A program made the translations under genes and the position numbers. A DNA stretch of 9,070 bases, from the NCBI GenBank assembly GCA_022766795.1, contig JALEPE010000017.1:1-9070 (forward strand), written 5' to 3'. Below are positions 1 to 6,092 of the stretch, one piece after another. This stretch comes from Helicobacter sp. (lineage in GTDB: Bacteria > Campylobacterota > Campylobacteria > Campylobacterales > Helicobacteraceae). The notes under the pieces are model-generated. The model worked only from the letters and a program-made list of their open reading frames with translations. It had not been told where the DNA came from and ran no database searches. Each line of letters opens with the position of its first letter. Within the stretch, counting starts at the first letter, position 1.

Positions 1-81
1 CCCTAAAGACTTTAAAGCATAAAAACCTAACAGCGTTAAAGGCAGGAATGCAAAAATAAAGGCAAAGGAGCTAAAGAGCAT
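1..81 (-). CDS. MBOAT-family membrane O-acyltransferase (AlgI/DltB-like), N-terminus only
   Basis: This is a partial gene running off the left edge; only the first 27 codons are present, with no stop. The residues read MLFSSFAFIFAFLPLTLLGF followed by YALKSLG. An MLF(N/S)S..FIF.FLP start leading straight into a hydrophobic helix is the usual opening of AlgI-like MBOAT proteins, which transfer acyl (often acetyl) groups onto exported polysaccharides or peptidoglycan at the inner membrane. The ATG at 81-79 is preceded by TTAGGA (complement of 87-92) at about five bases spacing, which supports the start. It lies 82 bases downstream of flhB on the same strand and may be co-transcribed with it. 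The family call rests on the N-terminal pattern alone; another polytopic membrane protein is possible. Confidence 0.6.
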   Translation of the reverse strand, partial: MLFSSFAFIFAFLPLTLLGFYALKSLG

Positions 82-163
82 CAAAATCCTAAGATTAAAA
101 AAGTAAATTTAGATTCTAATACTTTAATGTTTAAAGATAGGTAAAAGCGCACATACTCTAAAT

Positions 164-1231
164 TTATACATTCACACTCTTTTTACGCTCATCGTTGATG
201 CGTTGAACTTTGAGTAGCACTTCAACCATTGCTTGGTATAAAGTTTCTGGAATCTCCATATCTAAATCTACATCTTTATACAACGCTCTTGCAAGTGGGG
301 GATTCTCAATTATTGGAATCTCGTGTTCTGCTGCAACTTCTTTGATGCGTTGCGCTAAGAAATCCACACCCTTAGCCAAAACGCGTGGTGCGCGTTCTTT
401 CTCGCTATCATAGCGTAATGCCACTGCATAGTGAGTCGGGTTTGTAACGACAACATCGGCACTAGGAATATTTTGCATCATTCGCTTGCGCGCGGCTTGG
501 AACATCAAAGAGCGAATTTTACCTTTAACTTGCTGGTCTCCTTCCATATTTTTAAACTCGTCTTTCACTTCTTGCTTGCTCATTCGCAACGATTTAAAAT
601 ATTGATACCGCTTAATGATATAATCCACCGTTGCCATTACCATAAAAAATGCAAGTAAGATTCCAATTAGAATCAGTGCTTTATCGCGAAACCAAAGCAT
701 TTGGTCGCCCAGCGGAAAAAGCGCAACGGTTGTTAGCTCGTGCATAAAACCAACAAATACAAAAAATGCAATCATAAACGCTGTCATCACTTTAAAGGTA
801 ATCAAAAATCCATCTAAAAGCTTTTTGAGTGAAATGATATTTTTCATTCCGGTAATAAAATTTAGTTTTTGTAATTTTGGCTGAATTGCTTTGCCTGTTA
901 GCAAAAATCCGCTTTGTGCAACATTTGCTATGACACCCATAACCATTAGCGCACCAAAAATAGGTGCGAGCAAATATAGCATTTGAAACACTAGAGCAAT
1001 CGTGATGGAAATGGCATTTTCACGCGTAATATCTTGATTAAATCCTTGATAGATTTGCTCAAATACGCCACCAAGTCCGCGCACCCAAAAATTAAAGCAC
1101 AAAAATACAAGGGTAAGCCCCATAACAAGCCCTAAAAACGCATTAACATCGGGGCTTTTTAGAACATTGCCTTCTTCGCGCGCTTTTTCAATCTTTTTGG
1201 CGGTGGGGGCTTCTGTCTTTTCGTCATCCAT
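164..1231 (-). CDS. flhB: FlhB, flagellar type III secretion export-gate / substrate-specificity switch protein
   Basis: FlhB sits in the inner membrane at the base of the flagellum. It takes part in protein export and switches the apparatus from rod/hook to filament substrates after cleaving itself. The 355-aa protein has the full architecture: an N-terminal DDEKTEAPTAKKIEKAREEG segment, four hydrophobic stretches (about 30-50, 74-103, 138-165, 184-206), and a cytoplasmic domain containing the NPTH autocleavage motif at N264-P265-T266-H267. Cleavage is known to fall between N and P. The Y-A-V-A-L-R-Y and ENPPLARALY segments that follow are typical of the family. The start is ATG at 1231-1229 with a strong AAGGAG about six bases upstream. 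That site overlaps the stop of mobA (TAAGGAG, complement of 1238-1244), so translation is probably coupled. Length is normal and nothing is missing. Confidence 0.97.
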   Translation of the reverse strand: MDDEKTEAPTAKKIEKAREEGNVLKSPDVNAFLGLVMGLTLVFLCFNFWVRGLGGVFEQIYQGFNQDITRENAISITIALVFQMLYLLAPIFGALMVMGVIANVAQSGFLLTGKAIQPKLQKLNFITGMKNIISLKKLLDGFLITFKVMTAFMIAFFVFVGFMHELTTVALFPLGDQMLWFRDKALILIGILLAFFMVMATVDYIIKRYQYFKSLRMSKQEVKDEFKNMEGDQQVKGKIRSLMFQAARKRMMQNIPSADVVVTNPTHYAVALRYDSEKERAPRVLAKGVDFLAQRIKEVAAEHEIPIIENPPLARALYKDVDLDMEIPETLYQAMVEVLLKVQRINDERKKSVNV

Positions 1232-1241
1232 TTATTGCTCC

Positions 1242-1832
1242 TTAGTTTATTAAATCTACGCAAGCATTTTGATAATCTGTATAACGATTAAGATTCCGCG
1301 TTTTGGATTCTGGAATCTCTACAAACTCTGCATTAATAGCGGATAAAAGATGTGTTAATCTATAATTTTTTGCCGCAATTTGCGCTTTGATTTGCGACAA
1401 AGATTCAAAGGGATAAATGCCAAGTAGAGGATGAATTTTCGCATTTTTAGCAAAAATTGCATTCCCATTAAATGCTTCAAATACCACTTTAATTGCTGCA
1501 TCATCAAAAAATGGTGCATCAATACTTAGTATAAATATATCGCATTTTAATGTCTCTAAAGCACTGCGCAATCCAAAAATGGGTGCTGTGAAATCAGGAT
1601 TAAAAATTGTTGTGGATTCTATCTTATTATCATCTAAAATTGTTGGCACACCATAGGCATTTACGATTCGCGTCTTTGCCGAAAAATATACATTGATAAA
1701 AACTTGCTTTAAATGTTTTGCTTGAAAGTCTGCTAATGTGGAATCACAAATCGGCAAATTTTGTTTTAACTGCCCCATTCTGCGTCCCATTCCACCACTT
1801 AATACCACGCAAGGCATTGCTATTTTTGTCAA
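1242..1832 (-). CDS. mobA: MobA, molybdenum cofactor guanylyltransferase
   Basis: MobA transfers GMP from GTP to molybdopterin to give the bis-MGD form of the cofactor used by reductases such as formate dehydrogenase and nitrate or S/N-oxide reductases. The nucleotide-binding signature LSGGMGRRMG lies near the N-terminus, and the metal-binding D-x-P element reads SIDAPF about 100 residues later. The Lys that usually follows RMG (as RMGG..K) is replaced by a QLKQ stretch, which may supply an equivalent Lys. I start the gene at TTG 1832-1830 (196 aa): GGAG lies five bases upstream, and translation then reads MTKIAMPCVVLSGG. A longer frame from TTG 1862 would begin right at the end of a TATAAT box (1869-1864), upstream of any likely transcript start. 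The ATG at 1817 lacks a nearby Shine-Dalgarno sequence. The stop overlaps the flhB ribosome binding site. Confidence 0.88.
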   Translation of the reverse strand: MTKIAMPCVVLSGGMGRRMGQLKQNLPICDSTLADFQAKHLKQVFINVYFSAKTRIVNAYGVPTILDDNKIESTTIFNPDFTAPIFGLRSALETLKCDIFILSIDAPFFDDAAIKVVFEAFNGNAIFAKNAKIHPLLGIYPFESLSQIKAQIAAKNYRLTHLLSAINAEFVEIPESKTRNLNRYTDYQNACVDLIN

Positions 1833-1863
1833 GATTTCTCCAAAATCGCAAAATTTTGTCAAA

Positions 1864-1869
1864 ATTATA
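1864..1869 (-). promoter_or_regulatory. Likely -10 box of the mobA-flhB operon
   Basis: The minus strand reads GCTATAATTTTG, a perfect TATAAT in an A/T-rich context. This is the form of Campylobacterota housekeeping promoters, which often lack a conserved -35. Transcription would begin near 1857, leaving about 25 bases of leader before the TTG start at 1832. It lies in the 88-base gap between the divergent mobA and moaA genes. Confidence 0.55.
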
Positions 1870-1890
1870 GCTTTTTTTCTTAGGCTTTAG

Positions 1891-1896
1891 TATCAT
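1891..1896 (+). promoter_or_regulatory. Possible -10 box of moaA (TATCAT)
   Basis: TATCAT lies 25 bases before the moaA start, in the divergent gap shared with mobA. A start of transcription near 1903 would leave a leader of about 18 bases containing the AGGAG ribosome binding site (1911-1915). It is one mismatch from consensus and has no clear -35, so it is only a candidate. Confidence 0.35.
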
Positions 1897-1920
1897 TGCA
1901 AACTTGATTTAGGAGTGTAT

Positions 1921-2919
1921 GTGCTAATTGATAATTTTGGGCGCGCCATTGATTATATTCGCGTTAGTGTTACGGAAAGATGTAATTTTCGCTGTGCATA
2001 TTGTATGCCAAATACCCCATTAGATATTGGTGATGAGAGCCAAGATGTGCCATTAGAATCGGTGCTAAATTTCATCAAAGTTGCCATTAAAGAGGGTGTA
2101 AAAAAAATCCGAATCACTGGTGGAGAGCCACTTTTGCGGACAAAAATTGTAGAGTTTATCGCAGAAATTTGTAAGTTTGCGCCTGATATTGATATTGCGC
2201 TGACTACAAATGCTTTTTTGCTTGCTCCTATTGCGCAGGATTTAAAAAGTGCAGGGTTAAAGCGCATTAATGTTTCTTTGGATTCGCTAAAGGCGGAGAA
2301 CATCAAGTGTATTTCTAAGCGCGATGGATTGGATAAGATTTTACAAGGTATTCAAGCGGCACATAAGGCAGGATTCAAAATTAAGCTCAATATGGTGCCG
2401 CTAAAAGGCATTAATGCTGATGAGATTCTGGATATTTTGGAATATAGCATACGACTTGGCGTAATGGTGCGTTTCATTGAGTTTATGGAAAATTCTTATG
2501 CAAAAGGCGGAATCGCTGGGTTAAGACTGCCTGAAATTCTAGAGCAAATCCATACAAAATACACAACAGAATTGTTTGAAAAGGAGATTTTTGGACCAGC
2601 AGTGTTATTTAAGATTTCAAAGGAGAATATTAAAAGCGTATTGCAATGTAATCTAGAGTGCGATTATGTTTTTGGTGTGATTGCGCCACATAATGATGAT
2701 TTTTGCAAAAGTTGCAATCGGATTCGCCTAAGCAGCAGTGGGAAATTAATCCCTTGCCTCTACCACGAAAACGCTATTGATATTAAGGAAGCAATGCTGC
2801 ATAATGACACGCAAACCATTTTAGAAAACTTAAAACTTTGCATTCAGACAAAACCCGAGAAAAATGATTGGAACAGAGATTCCATTTCCAAGCGTGCATT
2901 TTACCAAACAGGCGGGTAA
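1921..2919 (+). CDS. moaA: MoaA, GTP 3',8-cyclase (radical SAM, molybdenum cofactor step 1)
   Basis: MoaA converts GTP to 3',8-cyclo-GTP, which MoaC then turns into the pterin precursor of the molybdenum cofactor. The protein (332 aa from the start chosen here) has the radical SAM cluster motif CNFRCAYC (C21, C25, C28), the SAM-binding ITGGEP motif around 66-70, the second [4Fe-4S] ligands C-x2-C-x13-C (C262, C265, C279), and the C-terminal Gly-Gly that is required in the family. The order and spacing are complete, and the text closely resembles H. pylori MoaA as I remember it. A GTG at 1915 would extend it by two codons, but AGGAG (1911-1915) overlaps that codon. The GTG at 1921 has a proper five-base spacing and gives MLIDNFGRAIDYIRVSVT, matching the usual N-terminus. 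It is divergent from mobA, which acts later in the same pathway. Confidence 0.96.
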   Translation: MLIDNFGRAIDYIRVSVTERCNFRCAYCMPNTPLDIGDESQDVPLESVLNFIKVAIKEGVKKIRITGGEPLLRTKIVEFIAEICKFAPDIDIALTTNAFLLAPIAQDLKSAGLKRINVSLDSLKAENIKCISKRDGLDKILQGIQAAHKAGFKIKLNMVPLKGINADEILDILEYSIRLGVMVRFIEFMENSYAKGGIAGLRLPEILEQIHTKYTTELFEKEIFGPAVLFKISKENIKSVLQCNLECDYVFGVIAPHNDDFCKSCNRIRLSSSGKLIPCLYHENAIDIKEAMLHNDTQTILENLKLCIQTKPEKNDWNRDSISKRAFYQTGG

Positions 2920-2937
2920 AAGCAAAGTGTAGAATCT

Positions 2938-2975
2938 GTTTTTCATTGCAAGAAAAGCAGATTTTCGTGGCACAC
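2938..2975 (+). repeat. Degenerate copy A of the CATTGCGAG...CGTGGC hairpin repeat
   Basis: This stretch reads TTCATTGCAAG, then a small hairpin (AGAAAA / TTTTC around GCAG), then CGTGGCA. It follows the same plan as the better copies at 3072 and 3141 but lacks the AATCTATAAT tail. It lies directly downstream of moaA. Similarity is partial. Confidence 0.5.
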
Positions 2976-3071
2976 ATTACACAGCGATTGTGTGAGTTTG
3001 AGTGAGTTATTAGCCAACACACGCCTATATTTGCAAATCTATAATTTTACAACTTTGCGCTTAACCGCCTC

Positions 3072-3114
3072 CGTCATTGCGAGAAACACGCAGTGTTTCG
3101 TGGCAATCTATAAT
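3072..3114 (+). repeat. Copy B of the intergenic hairpin repeat
   Basis: The unit starts CGTCATTGCGAG, has a perfect GAAACAC-GCA-GTGTTTC stem, and ends CGTGGCAATCTATAAT. The tail GGCAATC (3102-3108) also pairs perfectly with GATTGCC at 3117-3123. The unit outline (CGTCATTGCGAG, variable hairpin, GGCAATC) is the plan of dispersed non-coding repeats I recall from several bacteria including Helicobacter; the function is unknown. Confidence 0.75.
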
Positions 3115-3140
3115 TTGGATTGCCTTTAAACTTCCCACCT

Positions 3141-3182
3141 CGTCATTGTGAAGCCTTGTTAGAGGCTGTGGCAATCTATAAT
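3141..3182 (+). repeat. Copy C of the repeat; left arm of a 42-bp inverted pair with 3912-3953
   Basis: This 42-bp unit starts CGTCATTG, has an AGCCT/AGGCT stem, and ends GGCAATCTATAAT. Its reverse complement matches 3912-3953 at 40 of 42 positions by direct comparison. The two copies bracket 729 bp containing the mini-ORF at 3261 and the broken gene at 3380-3964. The tail holds a TATAAT on the plus strand that could act as an outward -10 box. Confidence 0.8.
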
Positions 3183-3237
3183 CTCAATACTTACAATACA
3201 ATCTTAATATTGGCATACTTTTTATTTGAGATTCTAC

Positions 3238-3257
3238 AACTCTTATTTTAAAGAGTT
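3238..3257 (+). promoter_or_regulatory. Inverted repeat over the ribosome binding site of the 3261 mini-ORF
   Basis: AACTCTT (3238-3244) and AAGAGTT (3251-3257) are a perfect 7-bp inverted repeat with a six-base loop, ending three bases before an ATG. The right arm contains the only purine-rich ribosome-binding candidate (AAGAG), so the hairpin could mask it. There is no T-run after it, which argues against a terminator. Confidence 0.35.
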
Positions 3258-3260
3258 AAA

Positions 3261-3371
3261 ATGACAAGAAAATTTTTAAGTTTTACATTGGTAAGCATTT
3301 TAGATTGCGGAATCGCATTGGGTGCAGATAGCAATTATACCACAATGAACACAAGTATTGATATTAAGTAG
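3261..3371 (+). CDS. 36-aa mini-ORF that is mostly a signal peptide; possible remnant of an exported protein
   Basis: The translation is MTRKFLSFTLVSILDCGIAL followed by GADSNYTTMNTSIDIK and a TAG stop. A basic N-terminus (T-R-K), a hydrophobic core, and ALGA followed by a polar DSNYTT stretch look like a Sec signal peptide with cleavage after ALGA. Many Helicobacter outer membrane proteins open this way. Only about 15 residues would remain after cleavage, so this is either the start of a truncated outer membrane protein gene or a small secreted peptide. The D-C inside the hydrophobic core is unusual and fits decay. The stop lies eight bases before the ATG of the next ORF and supplies part of its ribosome binding site. 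I do not recognise a family. Confidence 0.4.
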   Translation: MTRKFLSFTLVSILDCGIALGADSNYTTMNTSIDIK

Positions 3372-3379
3372 GGATTCCT

Positions 3380-3964
3380 ATGCAAATTAGCACAAACCCC
3401 ACTATGCGAGAAACTTCTCTTCTCTACCAAACAACGCAAAAACAGCAAGAGAATACAGCTTCCTTTGATACGCTTTTGTCTATGCAAAACAATCAAACGA
3501 ATAATCTAGGTGAAAATCAAGCAGTAGAGCCTAAAACTTTGCGTGAGAGGATAGGTTCTTTGATGCTTAATGGCGATAGTAGCACAAATTGGATTTTTGT
3601 AAGCATAAGACAAGCAGCACATTTGCAAGCAGAAAGTCTTTATGAAGGTTTCAAAAATGGTGATTCCAAAGTGGATATAGCACACAATCAACAAGTGGGC
3701 GACAAGGCACACGAGATTTGATCTCAATGGATGAATGAAACAGACGCAAACAAGATTCAAAAAATTATAGAATCCTCTTTAAATGCACTTAAAAATTCTG
3801 TGCATAACAATGGGGCAAGATTAGATGAATTTGGGAATCTAAGCCCCTTACCACAACACATTTTTGAAGCGGAGAAAAATCAAGCCATTGAAATTTTAAG
3901 CGAGATTCTACATTATAGATTGCCACAGCCTCTAACGAGGCTTCGCAATGACGCACTACATTGA
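3380..3964 (+). pseudogene. Unrecognised gene split by an in-frame TGA; C-terminus made of repeat sequence
   Basis: Two open stretches lie in the same frame. The first, 3380-3721 (113 aa), begins MQISTNPTMRETSLLYQTTQ and has a good AGGGA five bases upstream. The second runs on after the TGA (3719-3721), through SQW and then MNETDANKIQKIIESSLNAL, to a stop at 3962-3964. The second part has no convincing ribosome binding site of its own, and both parts are polar, Gln/Asn-rich and apparently helical, so they probably formed one protein of about 190 aa. The last 17 or so codons (HYRLPQPLTRLRNDALH) fall inside the inverted repeat at 3912-3953, so the original C-terminus was probably lost when the repeat arrived. 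The first ORF might still make a 113-aa protein. No domain is recognised. Confidence 0.5.
3912..3953 (-). repeat. Copy D of the repeat; right arm of the 42-bp inverted pair
   Basis: This is the reverse-oriented unit (ATTATAGATTGCCACAGCC ... GCAATGACG), matching the complement of 3141-3182 at 40 of 42 bases. It overlaps and supplies the 3' end of the ORF ending at 3964. Confidence 0.8.
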
Positions 3965-3970
3965 TTCATA

Positions 3971-4003
3971 AATTGCTCCGTTGCTTCGCGTTTCGCAATG
4001 ACG
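3971..4003 (-). repeat. Copy E of the repeat, reverse orientation
   Basis: AATTGCTCCGTTGCTTCGCG leads to TTTCGCAATGACG. It ends in the same CGCAATGACG boundary as copy D, with a different hairpin core. Confidence 0.65.
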
Positions 4004-4034
4004 CGGTGGAATCCCTCAAGTGTGCTAGATTAGG

Positions 4035-4066
4035 GATTGCTTCGTCCTTGCAGTCCTCGCAATGAC
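4035..4066 (-). repeat. Copy F of the repeat, reverse orientation
   Basis: ATTGCTTCGTCCTTGCAGTC leads to CTCGCAATGACA. The shared ends ATTGCTTCG and CGCAATGAC frame a core that differs from its neighbours. Confidence 0.65.
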
Positions 4067-4100
4067 AGAGAAATATACTTTAAAGGTAAAATTGCATTCT

Positions 4101-4129
4101 ATTGCTTCGGCTAACGCCTTGCAATGACA
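4101..4129 (-). repeat. Copy G of the repeat, reverse orientation, short form
   Basis: ATTGCTTCGGCTAACGCCTT is followed by GCAATGACA. It contains a small GGC-TAAC-GCC hairpin and the same ends as copy F. From here to 4203 (about 75 bases) I see nothing functional. Confidence 0.6.
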
Positions 4130-4203
4130 AGATGGAATCTTTTAAGTATGCAAGAGTATGGATTTGCAAATATAGGCAAACTACTTTGTAATGTGCGCTT
4201 CGT

Positions 4204-4698
4204 TTATTTCGCTCTCTTGTGCCGATAAATCAAGCGGGTCAGCCCCGAAACGATTATCGCCTTGTGTGCCTTTTTTGCACAGAAAACCAACAAGACAATC
4301 GCCCAAATTATCAATGCAAACTTACAAAGAATCAAGAACCACAACCGCGCATCAGGATTATCAGGGTCAATACTATCAAAATCAACAGGATAAATAAACA
4401 CAGCAATTTCAAAGAGTATATAGCAAATAAAGTATAAAATTGCCCACCAAGCAGATTTATTCACATCGTGTAAGCGTCTAATGGTAATAGAAATACCTGC
4501 AATCCAAAGCACAACACATAATACACTAAGCATAATGTCATTATGCGTATCAATACCAAAAAATCCAGAGATAAAACCTAAGCAAAAACCAATAATTCCT
4601 AAAAATAAACTAAACCACAAAAATTCGGAGCGAGAAGCCCTACCCTTACATATTAAAACATTATAAATCCCGCTCTTAACCGCTTGCGTAAATGAAAC
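4204..4698 (-). CDS. DUF805 family inner-membrane protein, start codon missing or shifted
   Basis: DUF805 proteins are small polytopic membrane proteins of unknown function. The hallmark RRLHDVNKSAWW is present in mid-protein, followed by hydrophobic helices. A frame starting at TTG 4620 would give only 138 aa and would cut into the family's N-terminal motif. Reading further upstream in the same frame gives SFTQAVKSGIYNVLICKGRA then SRSEFLWF, the conserved GRASRSEF(W)WF opening, back to a TGA at 4701-4699. The open frame is therefore 164 codons, but it contains no ATG, GTG or TTG before 4620. The ffh stop and a TTG (4702-4700) lie immediately upstream in the next frame, so one missing base would explain the lost start. 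The gene follows ffh with no gap. It may be a recent pseudogene, use a rare start codon, or carry a sequence error. Confidence 0.75.
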   Translation of the reverse strand, partial: VSFTQAVKSGIYNVLICKGRASRSEFLWFSLFLGIIGFCLGFISGFFGIDTHNDIMLSVLCVVLWIAGISITIRRLHDVNKSAWWAILYFICYILFEIAVFIYPVDFDSIDPDNPDARLWFLILCKFALIIWAIVLLVFCAKKAHKAIIVSGLTRLIYRHKRAK

Positions 4699-4702
4699 TC
4701 AA

Positions 4703-6043
4703 TTATCTCTTAAGCTGCCCCATTCTTGCGTCTTTCATCAAGCTCATAAGATCGCCCATTCCACCTTTATTGGAGAATTTCTTTACCATTTTTGCGGCAT
4801 TTTCAAATTGTTTCAAAAAGCGATTCACATCACTCACATCAATCCCTGCACCCATTGCAATGCGCTTCTTGCGGCTACCATTGAGCAAATCCGGATTCTC
4901 ACGCTCCTTTGGCGTCATTGAAAAAACCATTGCGCGGATTTGTTTCATCTCTTTAGAATTATCCAAATCCACATCTTTAAGCGCACTTGCCATATTCCCC
5001 AAGCCCGGTAACATTGAGAGAATAGACTGCATAGAACCGATTTTTTTGATATTGTCTAATTGCGCAATGAAGTCATTAAAATTAAATTTGCCTTTTTTGA
5101 TTTTTTTAGAAATATCTTTTGCTTCTTTTTCGCTAATGACCGCAGCGGTTTTTTCGGCTAGAGAGTGAATGTCTCCCGCGCCCATTAACCGCCCAACAAT
5201 GCGTTCAGGAATAAAAACTTCTAAATCTGCGATTTTCTCCCCCACACCAATAAAGCGTAATGGAATCCCAAGCTGATGCGCGATACTTAGCGCGATTCCG
5301 CCCTTGCTATCCCCATCAAACTTGCTTAGAATCACGCCACTTAAATCCATACGCTCGTGGAATGTTGCCGCACTCTTGACGCCGTCTTGTCCGCTTAAAC
5401 TATCCACCACATAAAAGACTTCATTAGGAGTAATCGCATTCTTAATGCTCTGCAATTCCTGCATTAAAGCTTCATCAATCGCTAATCGTCCAGCAGTATC
5501 CACAAGCAACACATCATAAAGCCCTTGTATTGCTTTATTTTTGGCTTCTAGCGCAATTTCTACGGGAGTTTTCCCTTCTAAGTGAAAAAAATCCACTTCC
5601 ACTTGCAAGGCTAATTGTCGCAACTGCTCCACTGCGGCTAGTCTTTGCAAATCGCACGCCGCAAGCAAAACCTTTTTTTGTTTGCCTTTGAGATAATGAG
5701 CAAGTTTTGCTGTTGTCGTTGTTTTACCACGTCCCTGCAAACCAGCCATTAAAACGATTGTCGGGGGCTTGGGCGCAAAAATAAATCCATAATTTCCGGG
5801 CGCAGTTAGAATCGTATGGAGCGATTCTTTTAATGCGCTTAAAAAATTTTCCTTTCCGATTCCGCTTTGCTTCGTTTTAAGCTCCACATCGCTCAACAAT
5901 TCTTTTAAAACCTTATAATGCACATCGGATTTTAAAAGTGATTTTTTTAACTCCTCTAAAGCGCGTTTTAACGCCTTTTCATCGTCTTGGAATCGGATTT
6001 TGCTAATGGCATTTTGAAAACCCTCTGTAATAACACCAAACAA
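4703..6043 (-). CDS. ffh: Ffh, signal recognition particle GTPase (SRP54 homologue)
   Basis: Ffh binds 4.5S RNA and hydrophobic signal sequences on ribosomes and delivers them to FtsY for membrane insertion. The 446-aa protein has an N domain (1 to about 90), a G domain with G1 GLQGRGKTT (101-109), the SRP-type DLQRLAAVEQL segment (131-141), G3 DTAGR (182-186), G4 SKFD (240-243) and GVGEK (266-270), and an M domain with GSMQSILSMLPGLGNM and the RNA-binding SRKKRIAMG signature (390-398). G1 has Arg105 where Ser, Ala or Val is more usual, but the Walker pattern is intact. The start is TTG 6043-6041; it gives MFGVITEGFQNA, matching the usual family N-terminus, with GAGG eight bases upstream. An ATG at 6059 is out of frame. 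The 4.5S RNA gene was not found in the window. Confidence 0.96.
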   Translation of the reverse strand: MFGVITEGFQNAISKIRFQDDEKALKRALEELKKSLLKSDVHYKVLKELLSDVELKTKQSGIGKENFLSALKESLHTILTAPGNYGFIFAPKPPTIVLMAGLQGRGKTTTTAKLAHYLKGKQKKVLLAACDLQRLAAVEQLRQLALQVEVDFFHLEGKTPVEIALEAKNKAIQGLYDVLLVDTAGRLAIDEALMQELQSIKNAITPNEVFYVVDSLSGQDGVKSAATFHERMDLSGVILSKFDGDSKGGIALSIAHQLGIPLRFIGVGEKIADLEVFIPERIVGRLMGAGDIHSLAEKTAAVISEKEAKDISKKIKKGKFNFNDFIAQLDNIKKIGSMQSILSMLPGLGNMASALKDVDLDNSKEMKQIRAMVFSMTPKERENPDLLNGSRKKRIAMGAGIDVSDVNRFLKQFENAAKMVKKFSNKGGMGDLMSLMKDARMGQLKR

Positions 6044-6078
6044 CTTCGCAACCTCGCATTAAAAAGATAAAATCTGCG

Positions 6079-6084
6079 ATTCTA
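6079..6084 (-). promoter_or_regulatory. Weak candidate -10 box for ffh
   Basis: The minus strand has TAGAAT at 6084-6079, which would place transcription start near 6072 and leave about 30 bases of leader before the TTG start. An A/T-rich TTTTATCT a few bases downstream is an alternative. There is no clear -35 and support is weak. Confidence 0.25.
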
Positions 6085-6092
6085 TCTTAGAT

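Noticed and set aside
210..658. Two plus-strand ORFs opposite flhB
   Set aside because: They are the reverse-strand shadow of a complete, motif-rich flhB; no ribosome binding sites and no sensible protein composition.
1953..3022. Minus-strand ORFs opposite moaA (1953-2306) and over its 3' end (2783-3022)
   Set aside because: moaA is certain on the plus strand; these frames show no family pattern and the second is made partly of intergenic repeat sequence.
3211..3230. TTGGCATACTTTTTATTTG considered as a sigma-54 promoter
   Set aside because: The GG of the -24 element is present, but no GC occurs at the -12 position with correct spacing.
3719..3721. TGA as selenocysteine codon
   Set aside because: There is no SECIS-like stem-loop of useful size downstream (only a 5-bp palindrome) and no redox motif around it; nonsense mutation is simpler.
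4692..5168. 158-aa plus-strand ORF opposite ffh
   Set aside because: It lies antisense to the Ffh M domain, is Ser/Phe/Leu-rich as expected of a shadow frame, and has no supporting signal.
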